NCBI GenBank assembly: GCA_036936605.1
Contig: JAUPFV010000002.1
Coordinates: forward strand, 216,187,046-216,251,045
DNA: 64,000 nt
Origin: Limnanthes douglasii subsp. nivea
Lineage: Eukaryota; Streptophyta; Magnoliopsida; Brassicales; Limnanthaceae
Direction of reading: 5' to 3'
In this document: piece after piece, positions 22,795 to 34,239 of the stretch
Numbering within the stretch: the stretch's first letter is position 1
Layout: the number at the start of each line of letters is the position of its first letter
Program-made: the position numbers and the translations under genes
Notes under the pieces: generated by a model
What the model was told of the DNA's origin: nothing
The model's database searches: none
The model's input: only the letters and a program-made list of their open reading frames with translations

Positions 22795-23247
22795 AAAAAA
22801 ATTCAATGCAACCCAAGTTTATTTTTCTAAGTACACATATGTGAAAAATTAAGGAAAGTTACAAATATTATAATGTAGAAGCGAGACAAATATCAATAGT
22901 ATCTTGCAACTAAAATGTATATCATCTGCAACTCTAGCCTAAATAATCAAAACTACATGATATAAGAACAGTAACATAACATGACTAAATCTGATCCTCC
23001 TTAACTAGAGTAGAATAAATTAGATCCAACTAGGAACCTATTAAATTCAATGAAGACTCACTTTAAAAATAGATAAATGTCTTCAAAGATATTAACTACA
23101 CAAATGCATGTTGATGGACCCTTTAAATAAAAAAATTTGCATAAAACTCATCGGTAGAACTAAACACTTTTCTATCGTGTGTCTGAACTCACTTGTAAAA
23201 TTTATTGTTTGAAATACCTAATCGATAAGGACTTTAACACTTTTCCT
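22795..23247. repeat. Dispersed repeat C, copy 1b, at the B1/A2 border
   Basis: Clearly the same sequence as 20085-20530, but placed after the truncated Copia and directly before A2. B2 has only one C copy (before its Copia), so this one is extra. Its right edge and the A2 start meet within CCTAAAATTTAATG. Confidence 0.75.
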
Positions 23248-23689
23248 AAAATTTAATGTTTGTAATATTTATTTCACATTCATTGTCTCTTCTTGAAAGA
23301 TGTTTATGCTTCTTGCTTCATCTGTTAAACACAATTTAAATTACTTTTTAACAATAACTCAAATGTTTATTTTTATCCCAAAATAATAACGTTATCAATG
23401 TGTAATTCGAGACAAAATATAATCTAATCTTTTTATCAAGATTATAAAGTGAATAAAATGACCTGAGACCCCATCAAAATTTGTAACATTACTTATACAA
23501 TTGAAGTATTCAAACAGTTCTCAAGTACAACTAGTGTCCAGTAATTCTGCACCAGTAGTAAACAAGTTACGATCAAACCAAGCCAACCCATTATAATCTC
23601 GAATACTAAATTGTGATTCAATTAACAAAAACATTACCTAAAAATGTGAAATCCAATCGTTTTCTCATTGGAATCTTTGGTTTGACTAT

Positions 23690-23937
23690 AATTAGAAAAA
23701 AAAGATCGACGTTTGGAACTCTCATTGTATTTTAATAACACATCTTCTAAATACCCAGTTGAAACATCAGATCATAGAGGAGATACAAACGATAATAAAG
23801 GACTATCGTTAGAAATCGACATTATTTGATCGATTATTTCACTATTTTGGAGGTCTCAGTCTAAAGAAGAACTATGCAAGTTATTGTTGTTCGTTTTTCA
23901 TCAATAGAGAGTAAGCTATAGAATGAAGCTCATCCAT
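23690..23937 (-). pseudogene. CCT-like gene fragment, A2 copy
   Basis: The ATG at 23937 reads MDELHSIAYSLLMKNEQQ and stops after 18 codons, with the same frameshift as A1. The adjacent frame continues to VSTGYLEDVLLKYNESSKRR. This copy has an extra ~24 bp in the segment before VSTGYLED and an added in-frame stop after SSSLD. The shared frameshift dates the first damage to before duplication; the rest came later. Same tentative family call as A1. Confidence 0.3.
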
Positions 23938-23998
23938 TTTTATTTTATTTTATGTAGTGTTTTGAAACTGAATTTGAATTATGATCGATGGATTAGGG

Positions 23999-24009
23999 GT
24001 TTTATATAG
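23999..24009 (-). promoter_or_regulatory. TATA-like box upstream of the A2 CCT-like fragment
   Basis: The minus strand reads CTATATAAAAC at the position equivalent to the A1 box, ~62 bp upstream of the candidate ATG. Kept in both copies. Confidence 0.3.
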
Positions 24010-24943
24010 TTAGACGGGCTTGGGTTTATGTGAGTTGGATCAGGTTTTATTATGGACCCAGTCTAGTCCATTAATTTAGTAAATATTAAATGAGATTAAT
24101 AAGTATGGTAAATAGTAAATCTTAACAATATATGGTAAAATCTAAGTGGAAGCAATTAGGCAACTGACTAGGCATGTAGATATGGTATTATTTGGCAGAT
24201 ATTTTAGGGACCAATGATAAGATGGGCAGTTTGATTTTGAGACAAACGCGAAACATATGAGACTAATGGTGATTTTTAGCGTAGTTCGGAACTAACACAC
24301 ACACATACACACATATATATATATGTGGTACTCATGAAGTGTCCAATTTAAACCAAATTCTAAGAATAAGGTTGGGTCTACTTTCTGCATCAATTGACCT
24401 ATAAGCCCACAATGACGCTTGGAGTCATGATTGACTAGTTCTCGTTTGCACATTCAAGGAGATGTTAAATGCCTCCCAAAATAATTATGTATGTTACCTC
24501 TACATATCCATTATTATGGGGATGGAATGATGCCGAGAAATATTGTTTTATCTTTTAAATTTGGCAGTAGATGCATAACTCTGAATTTTGGAATTCATAC
24601 CGTTATTATTACTTAATAAACCTCATATCTTCAACATATAGATTTTTTGAGGGCGTTGATAACTTGATTTCTGATGACTTCTGCAAAAGGGGTAGCTTGT
24701 ACTATATTAACAGAATATATTGTAACTTACAAAAAGATGTCATCGATCATATGAGGCCTTTGGAATGGTCCCTCTAGATCTAAATATCTATGTAGAATGG
24801 AAAAATTCAAATATTTAGTCAATAGAGAGCTCTAGGGGGTTGAATAGTGTTGGCAAATCCTTAACATGTATCACAATGTTAAACCGAAACTTTAGAATAT
24901 GCTAGAATAGTGGACTGATAATATCTAACAAAAGAATCCTATA

Positions 24944-25129
24944 ATGAATTTTTATAATTATGACGCACTCCATGTTCACCCTCATAAAGCTCTTCAAGAA
25001 CGAAAGTGGAATCGTCAATTTTGTTTAGCCTTGCTTGTACAATGCGTCTTGATCGATAGCTATTTATCCTTTATATACGCCTTTTATACTAATTTAGTAG
25101 GTAGTTTATATATTAAAATAATAAAATGA
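24944..25129 (+). other. 61-codon ORF, A2 copy, unidentified
   Basis: The counterpart of 4477-4662, beginning MNFYNYDALHVHPHKALQER. The same length is open. Differences are mostly amino-acid changing. No domain is recognised. Confidence 0.15.
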
Positions 25130-25401
25130 TCTCATTGTGTTTAATTTTGGATTTAATAAGTACTTGAGAGATTTATTAAATAAAAAAGGAAAATTGTGCT
25201 ACATTAGAAAAATGAACTAAAAATGGAGAAAGAAAAAATCAAGGACTTAAACAAAAAAAACAAAATAAAGAAACGAATTTAAGAATCAAAGTCAAAAAAA
25301 TAAGAGAGATAAAATAAATCTAACTTATGGATCAAGAATTAAAAGCACATTATGTATACAAAAAAATACAAAGTTGATTAACTAAGCTTAAATATAAACT
25401 T

Positions 25402-26291
25402 TGTTGGGATATCTATTATACCTAATATTTTCAGCTTAAATATAATTTTTTTATGTTTTAAAAGATAAGATTTGGGGTTATAAATAAGGGACACTCGATG
25501 GAAGAAAAAATCATCACTAATATCATATCACAACAAACAAAAGAGCATGAAATAACTTCTTGATTTCAAGATTAAAAAAACGATTATTCTTTTTTTCTTC
25601 TTTCTCTTTATTTTATGTTTATGATTATGTTTAGTTGTAGCTAAACTTTATTTTATATGGTTATTAAACCTCTATAAATACTTCTAGTATGAATTAACTC
25701 TATGTTCTTTTTTACTTTTTAATGTTTATGTATTTTCTTAGTGCTATATTAGTTTTAATGTTTTCAATTACCTACGGGTTAAATTAAATTATTACATATC
25801 TACATTGAGACCGAGAGATAAAAAATCTTTTTTAACTATATGATTATCTCTAGGTTGAATGTGTAGTATAGTACAACCATGAACTATTGAGATCTAAACT
25901 AGATTCTTAGTGTTTATGACCCAATTACAGGAGATATAGCAAGAGAGATATAACAAACTGTAAGAGAATCGTATTTTAAATTAAATTATATAATAGTTAA
26001 GATATATTAATTGTAATAATTCTTAGTGAACATATTACATGTCCAATGATGGTGGAATATTTTGTTAGTGATATTATATATTCCCTTATTTTTTTATTTT
26101 TCTTTCATTATAAATCACCAAATTTGATCTTCGGATCACAAATTAAATTGCTTAGATATATAAATCTTTACTTATGGGGATATAAATAGATAGTTTATTT
26201 GGATTCGATATTAAACTTGAGTCTAAAATATTTGTATTACTTGACGATAATTGATACTCCTATTAAGTAATATAAGCATCAATATCCAACA
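25402..26291. mobile_element. Candidate solo LTR, A2 copy
   Basis: It begins TGTTGGGATATC and ends AATATCCAACA, 890 bp, with the TATAAATAAGG box kept. Same evidence and same weakness (no target duplication) as the A1 copy. Confidence 0.3.
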
Positions 26292-27546
26292 TATTTGGAT
26301 AAAAAATAGTATAATGACGTCTTATTTTTAACTTGTATAATATCGTGGAGAGGAAAGTGTGTGATAACATAAAAAATGCCCAACATGATGGCATCTCTTT
26401 GAAGCTAATTGGAAGATATTAGTCTCTTGATGTTTCACTCGATAAATAACTTAGAAAAACATATAATACTGTTAAAGCTGGAAATATGATCGATCGAAAG
26501 ACTATATGGTTTCTGTCTTACTTACGAGACATCCTTAAAAATATATAATAATGTTGAAGCTGGAAATATAATTGATAGAATGACTATATGGTTTCCATCT
26601 CACTTACCACATATACAATAACAATAACTAATAATGAGTATGGAGGCTGAAAATGGAATACAATCCTGTCTATTAAACATAATAAGTTATCTTAATTTGA
26701 AAATAAATTTATAAGTATGGTCCACAAAAGATAAAAAATGTTATGGTCTTAATATACATGTTGTAAGACACTTACAACCGGAATAAAAAAATAGCCGTGT
26801 GTCCTTATCGTCTAAGTATTTATGGTAAGTTATCCCATTTATCTATTTTTAATCTAAAGAAGAGAGATATTTGGGGGAATCGTCATCGGGTGGTCGTCCA
26901 TCACAATAAGTCAACTTTACGGGATGGACCGATTTCACATCCCCGCTTTAAGTTTTGCACGAATGATTCTGATATAACATATTGTTGCTCTATGTTTTAT
27001 TTTATTATAGATATAATATCATTTTTATGATTAATCTCCACCAAGTTAACCTGACAATACGAAAACCTACTTTATATGATCACATGCAACCAAGTGTAGT
27101 GTTGATATATATGTTTGACCATAAAATATGAAATGATCTGGATTTTTAATAAAATATAATACAAATTCACACAGTGAGTTAAATTAAACACAATTCAAAC
27201 AGTAAAATAATACTGAAAAAATATTATCGTAATATGGTTTTTGCACAACCTATAAGGGACTTACCAAATCACTTCCATGATTCAACATTTTATGATATGG
27301 ATTTCACCTAAATATGTTTTGCAACATTACCAAACGTTTTTTTAGGTTTCAATATCCACAACTCCCTAAATGTAATTTTTTTTTAACAAACTAATTATTT
27401 TTATAAAAATAATATGTGGTATTGGTAGTCGTTGATTTGAGCATGATCTTCGTAGTTTAAAACTATGGATCCTCAAAATATGATTAAGAAAATTGTAAAA
27501 AAATAAAACATCTTAAGAAAGTTCTAAATACGTTGAAATTAAATAA

Positions 27547-27550
<4 letters not shown>

Positions 27551-27588
<38 letters not shown>
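27551..27588. repeat. (TA)n microsatellite
   Basis: About 19 TA dinucleotides. The equivalent tract in A1 (7088-7108) is about half as long. Confidence 0.9.
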
Positions 27589-28648
27589 CAATTTGTAGTT
27601 TATATAATAGACAAAGAAACAACTTTTATGGAAAAAACATAGATTAGAAAAATGATGGTGTTTTCTTTTATCTTGAAATAGGTTAAAACTTAACTTATAA
27701 TGATCATGTTATTTATTGATTACATACTCTAAACTCAATCATTACAAATTTAATATATATTTTTAGGATTCACTAATCTTCCATTTTTATTTTTATTAAA
27801 AAATATCTAAATTTTGTTATATAGAATAGTATCTCATATTTTGTTAGCACAATTGAAAAAATATTATTCATATGTTTTATTAAAAATAATATTTTCTTAT
27901 CAAATTATATGAATTTCCTTGAGTTTTATAGATTTCAAGTTTCAAAAACATAAAAATCATCTCTATTAAAGATGCTCATCATAAGCTAAATAACTCTTTT
28001 ATTTTCGAAATTTATCATTTGAGGTTTTTAGTAAGATTTTTCGATTTTTTATTTTTTATTATATTTGTTGGAATCAATATGAATATAATTAGTATGTATA
28101 ACACTAAAGAGTGGTTTAATATCACAACCATGTGATCATAGAGTACTTGTTAAGTCAACACTTTTGTTGTTTCCATTGTCCGATGAATTTAATATGTACG
28201 GTCGTTTATTAAATTGTCTTGTTAAGCAAAAACTACACCCTGTCCAAATTTGATATTTATCTCACAAAATAAAAAATATTCATCAAATAGATTAGTTTCC
28301 AATTGAAACTATTAATAAATATGGAGAATTCATTTTTATCTATCATTATAGGTTGAACCATTATGCGAGATTTTATTTGTTATTTCTAATTTTTGGATTG
28401 TTTTAAAAATGTATATTAATCAAATTTAGAATTTTTAGATAATTTTATCAATATATGTCATTTAATTATATTAGAAGTGATGTTTACATGATTAGAACGA
28501 GTCAGACCGTTAGAGGTACTAGTTACCATGATTAATTACCGTATTGTTCATTTATTGGTGAGCATAGTAATTACATAGTACTAATTTTAGAACCTATATG
28601 GGGAGTAAAAGTATTTTTATATACTGATATGTACAACATTCAAAATGT

Positions 28649-28795
28649 ATGGAACACAATTACGATCTATCTAGTGGAGATGACTTATTGGATGATAGAC
28701 TGTCTGATGATGATTTTCCTACCAATTACATTCATAAAAATATGAATAAAAATGTAAGTTTTAATGAGGATTTTATGGAAGAATATAACATGTAG
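28649..28795 (+). CDS. Small acidic ORF (48 aa), A2 copy
   Basis: The ORF runs from MEHNYDLSSGDDLLDD to FNEDFMEEYNM, same length and frame as 8168-8314. Function unknown; may be an exon remnant. Conservation is expected from recent duplication and does not prove that it is translated. Confidence 0.15.
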   Translation: MEHNYDLSSGDDLLDDRLSDDDFPTNYIHKNMNKNVSFNEDFMEEYNM

Positions 28796-29469
28796 ATTTT
28801 CTTGCCTTACATTTTGCATACTTATTTAGTGACGATAAAATATATTTATACTTATAATTTAGTTCGTTATATTTTTTTATGTTTATACTAATGTTTGTAT
28901 ATAATTTGTTACAATCTCGTTTAGTTCTGCCTCCCAAATCTTTATTTAGTGTTGTCTTAATTGGGTCCATAAATACAAATTATTGTCTCATAGAGAAGCA
29001 TCATTTGATCTCTTAATATATTATTTTACTTATTTCACCATCAATATCTCATTGATAGAGGAATAAATTAAGTAATCACGTCAAAAGATCAATACCTTCC
29101 AATTCAACTTTGGAAAAATGTACATCATTTTAGACTAAGTCCAAATTATCACAGGTTTCCCAGTCAAGGGCATAATACTTTAGTTTTGAAAACAAAATGA
29201 GTTTTACTCATTTTGGGTAAACTTATTAGATGTCGAAGTTTAAAGTATCCAAGAAGAGCATGATAACTGTTTTGGTTTGGGTACAAGATAGAAATGGATA
29301 CGTCCAATATTGACGGATCTTGATATCCTAGTAGTCATGGAACAGATCTTGATATCCTAATAGTTGTGCGTGTATAGAGTTTGCACGTTTTTTTAGTGTA
29401 AGATTTGGACATTTACGAAAAAAATATATATGAAACCCAATTGTTTATAAGACATATGTATACTGATAA

Positions 29470-31619
29470 TGATTATTTTATTTTATATTTGGACTACATA
29501 TAAGGATATATACTGGATCAAAACTTAGGTCTTTCATAATGATCCATGATTAATTTTTCTGTTTTAAAAATAACGGTGACATAAATGAAGAATTTTGTAT
29601 ACAAGTATAAGGAGCTAATATGGTCAAATTAACATAATTATGTATAACGTAAGGATACAAAATATGGACATTGATTGATTTATACTATGTGATGACAAAA
29701 TATAACAAGCACAAATAATACGCGTGGAAATACAAATAACATAAGATCACTAAAAAGTAAGCATCTACCATCACGTTGTGGCCAACAAAGATAATTTGGT
29801 GCAGTCTAATATACCATCAAATTACTACTTCGGGTAGAAAACAGAGAAATAAATAAGTACAAAACAGAGAAATAATTTTTGGATGACTTATTGAGACAAG
29901 TTTTGTCTATCATATCTTTTGGCTATTTATTGTTATTATCAATTTAGTTTTCAATTGTTTGCTTAAAACTCACAAGTTATGTATTTTTTTTATTTTGGTT
30001 TAGCTTCATATTATATATAAGATATTATTGTTTATTTTAGAGTTATGTTTTGTTTAAATTTCTGATTAGTTTTACATCTTACAGGCATTGTCTTTTGTTT
30101 ATTATATTTTAAACTTTGTTTTTTTAATCAATATTATATTATTATTTTTATTGGTTCAAAGAGTATGATTTGATGAATCGAAAAAATAAATTCATAACAA
30201 GGCAAAGCTAAACTAAATAACCATTACATAATTATCCCATTAATTAAAATAAACGAAACAACAGTATTAGAAAAAAAGATAAATTAACTTCAAACATCTT
30301 CAACTTTAGTTATACCTAGCATTGACGTAAAATATTTTTCGTACGCATATTTGTTTTCGTTGATTTTCATCCATTTGCATAGCTATTTACCTTTATTCAT
30401 TGAGATATTCATTCTAATTATTAAATCGATGTTTGGTGGGTTTTTCAATCAGACTTAAGAAGGCCATCTCAAACTCCATCATATGGAAATTTAAAATTTT
30501 GATAAGTTATAGGTGCTTTAAAATACATTAACCTGATGAAAAGACTCCATGTGTCATCTCGTAAATAGTATGTTATACGTAACACAACATACTAATGTTG
30601 GATAATACAATCTAAAATACAATCTAAAATAATAAATAATTTTTTGAGATTTGTTGGATAACATAGTCTATAGTATGTCAGATAAATGTAACATATTATA
30701 ACTCATTGATAACATACCAGTGTTTGGCGACATAAAATAACGTATCATAACAAATTGTTCATATGCACGAGTTTAAAAATAAAATTATGATTTAAGTCAA
30801 TTTAATAAAAAATAGTGCAACAATTTATGGTACAAAACTACAAAGAATATAAAAATAACATTAATTAAATGAAACAAAAACTAGAATAATTCCCTACCAA
30901 ACCGATATAAAAAATATTATTCCGACTATTTTTGCAAATAATAATATTTTATTTGGAAAACTTGGAGAGAGTGTTTCATTCTACGCTAAGTTGAGAAAAC
31001 ACTAATTGCCTCATTTGTGATACTTAGTTAATTTATAAAAATATATTATTAAAAATTCATTTTTTTTGAAAATTTTATATTATCGTCAGTTAAATTAGAA
31101 TTTAAGTGTTAAAGAAATTACCAAACATCTTTAACATAAAAAAGTAAACACAAATATAATACAAAAATTAAAATTCTTATACTTTAGTAAATTATTAAAC
31201 AAAAAATGTAAAAATTACGACCACACTTCAATTTAATTGGATGTTCTCAATTCATCATGTCACGACAATGTAAAGCTAAACATGAAAACTATATTGGTGC
31301 GTAAGGTTCATCACTTGTAAGTCTAACATATATAAATCAAATTATTAAATTAGAAATTTAAATTACTTTCTACAATTGATTCATTTTTCATAGTATGTAT
31401 GTTGATTTGTGAAGCTAAAAATAACCTGACGACTAACACTTGAAAGTATAAAATAAAGAAGATCAATGAGATAAATATATCAAGAATTCGAAGAATAATA
31501 TGATTAACACTTGTATTAATTTTGTAAAATGAGTTACATTTGTTCTCTATTTCTTTTTTGATTATTCTCTATAGCTCGTCACTTATTTTACAAATAAACC
31601 ACTTACTTTTTATATAGTT
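29470..31619. other. Unassigned AT-rich DNA
   Basis: Long A/T runs, no open frame of 60 codons on either strand, no terminal repeats that I can defend. Near 30580 and 30710 two similar stretches (ACATACTAATGTTGGATAA and ACATACCAGTGTTTGGCGAC) occur in direct orientation ~130 bp apart, perhaps an old repeat. Confidence 0.5.
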
Positions 31620-32290
31620 ATATTAATTTGGAAGAATCCTCAGCAGGTTTCTCTTCGTTGGTGAAACTATTTTCGGACTTCCGGGTGCTTTATCAAATGG
31701 AAGAAAGGGGGGGATTGTGGTTGTTGTGTAGTACGATATCAGATATTTTATCTGTATTTTGTTAGATACGATTTCTATACTTGTTAGGTGTGGCATTCGT
31801 AATGTCAATGACGCTAGTGTAAGGGAGACTCATTGATAACACAAACAAATATTTGGTTGTGGTGTCTAGGTGTGATAAAGGTCACTGGTGTACACCCTTG
31901 GCTAATCTGGAGTTGGAAAGTGAGGCTAATTCCTTCCCGATTTTGCACCATCTTATGTGTGATTCCAAAATATTTAGGACCTTCTTGCCCTTCGAATATT
32001 TTTATTAGTCATCACCTTTAAGTTTTGAGTTTACAGTGCTCATGGCAGAATCCTTATGCAAGTGGAATGTATCTAAAGGCAGGAGAGGTATCAACGACGA
32101 TGTTAGATTCTCTACTTTTGATTCTGTGGATTCCCCGTTAGAGAGGATTCTCATCCTCCCGGGGACTTCTACACTTATGTCCCCATTAGTGAACGCATTT
32201 ATTTATGTGCTGATAAATGGAGCTCATGCTAGGGCCCTAATGGTTTCCCTACTACCATGTTCACCAATGTGATGGTGGACTAACTTCGTT
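31620..32290. other. Coding-like decayed sequence, unidentified
   Basis: Noticeably less AT-rich than its surroundings and with several moderate frames: 31833-32021 and 32036-32272 on plus, 31623-31808 on minus. The plus frames include NKYLVVVSRCDKGHWCTP and, further on, PPGDFYTYVPISERIYL. Base composition suggests former coding sequence, perhaps of a retroelement gag, but I cannot name a family. Confidence 0.3.
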
Positions 32291-33429
32291 AGGAAAACGA
32301 CTTCCTAGTATTTTACATGGTAAAAGCACACTATATTTTTTCAACCATAAAATTGTTCAAATGAGACATACCTTTTTTTATAAGCTTAATTCTGTGATTG
32401 GTCATTTGAATATGCCGATTTCTTTCATATAGTCTTTTCATTTCAAAATATCAAGTGAAAGTCCAATGACTATGAATTTTTTTTAATGTAATCGTGTGAA
32501 TTTAAGATGTCCGGTCAAATTCACGATTTGTGATGAATTAGGGTCTAAATTTATCAAATTTATCAAAATCTAGGAATGCTTGCAAGATACTTTGAAATCA
32601 AAAGACTAATCGTATCAAAATTGATAAGTCGATGGACATTCATCAAACGTTTGAAGACCAATAACTATATGAAAGAAATTATCATAGTAAAATGACCAAT
32701 GTAGATGAAAATCAATTACAATTTATGATTCACATGTTGATGGTCTTGTTATTTATATTAGAGCTTGTGAAAAAATGAAATCCAAAAATCATTTCATCAA
32801 ACTAGAATTCAAAAGCTTATGAAAACTATAAAGAAAAAAAATTACATTGTTTGCATCATCAACAACAATCTCTATGACTATCAATAAAATTTTGCAAGAC
32901 GAATATTATATCTTCAATATTTTGAAATCCAATGATAATAATACGATTACAATTCAGTATCATTCAGTTCCAAGAAACTAAAACAAATGGTCATTGTAAT
33001 GTGAAATTCTATGTTATATATCAATTAAAACTATAAAATCACATAATGCATACATCCTATTGATCAAAGGTCTCAATCCAAATTTAATTTTCAGAACTCA
33101 TTACCAACCACCTCAGACAAACCCAGTAGAAGAAAAAACATCTAATGCATAAAAAACACTAAAATTATATTTTTGATTCAATATTATATATAGCTGATCA
33201 TAACACAAAAATTCAAATATCAATTTAATTCCTTCTAACAATTGAAAAAACAAAAACAAAAACAAAACCTTGTAACTCATTTTGATCACATGAATCATCA
33301 ATTACAATTGTATAATAAATAGATAAATCAAAGACGAAGACAATAGAAAGAGAACATAACATACCTTGTGCATCACAATAAAAAAACACCACCGGAAACA
33401 TCTAGAAATTCAATTTATTATCCTAGTGA
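32291..33429. other. Unassigned AT-rich DNA
   Basis: No convincing gene. One short minus frame (33113-33301) is Phe/Leu-rich and looks like chance in AT-rich sequence. Confidence 0.5.
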
Positions 33430-33650
33430 AATCCAAAAGAGACCTTTAAATGGAATTACTATCATATAAAGCATTGGCAGAGATAAATACTTTCCTAACA
33501 TATTTGAGAACTCCCATGTAAGTTTTTCAGCTGAAAATATCTAATCGATTGGGACCTTTTGGTTTCCTACTTTATTATGATTTTAAATTTGAATTTGAAT
33601 ACATAAAAAAAATATAAATCAAGTTTAGATTAGTTAAAGAAGAAAACAAT
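33430..33650. repeat. Diverged copy of dispersed repeat C
   Basis: It shares with 20420-20640 the order: CCTTTAAATG, GCAGAG.TAAA, a TCTAATCGAT box, TATGATTTTA.ATTTGAATTT, and ATAAATCAAGTTT. Much more diverged than the other three copies, so it is an older insertion outside the A and B blocks. Confidence 0.5.
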
Positions 33651-34239
33651 AAAAAAGGTGATTAACGAAGAAGACGTAGACTAAAGAAAAAGTAAAAATG
33701 GAATAGTTGAAATAAAAATACCTTAATAGACATTAACTATTAAATTTAGTACCTTATCAAAATGTTTGAGAACCCGCTTTATTGATAATATAAGTTTGGT
33801 AGATATATCTATTGGTTACCCCATATGTTTAAACAAAACATATTTTTATAGATTTATAATATTGGGTAATCTACCGACAACACCTAACATCAAAACTATT
33901 TATGAATAATCATCCAAGTTTTGAGAAAGTACAGATAACCACCACATTTTGAAACTAATGTACTGATAACCACATGTCCTTTTTAAGATACCAATCATAA
34001 CACCGTTTTGTAACTATGATCTGATTTTTTTTATTATGTCTTTTTTGTTGGATTCTAGGTTTCTTTATTCGTTTGATCAGTATCTTCTGTGTTGTTTTTT
34101 TTCTTTCTATTTTCTTTGTTTATCTGCAATTATCGATCAATGATCAATTCACAAGTGGTTTTTGCTTTTTATTTTTGTTATTTTAGTTTGTATCAAATTA
34201 TTGCATGGTTGTTTAATTATATATATATATATATTTTTA
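33651..34239. other. Unassigned AT-rich DNA before the minus-strand LINE
   Basis: No gene seen. The stretch ends in a (TA)n tract (34217-34234) that adjoins the LINE 3' end. Confidence 0.5.

Larger units (their letters stand above)
23248..29469. repeat. Segmental duplication A, copy 2 (A2)
   Basis: The second copy of 2715-8987, in the same orientation. It differs by substitutions and small indels, including a longer (TA)n at 27551 and ~24 bp extra inside the CCT-like fragment. It ends at TACTGATAA (29469), where A1 instead joins the gag. The stretches not listed separately are AT-rich and unassigned. Confidence 0.85.

Noticed and set aside
24571..24777. 68-codon ORF (and 4105-4350 in A1) as a gene
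   Set aside because: The two copies end in different frames after indels, and neither resembles a known protein.
2715..29469. A1-B1-A2 as one giant LTR element with A as its LTRs
   Set aside because: A lacks TG...CA ends, no primer site follows A1 and no polypurine tract precedes A2, and the interior is a jumble of unrelated elements.
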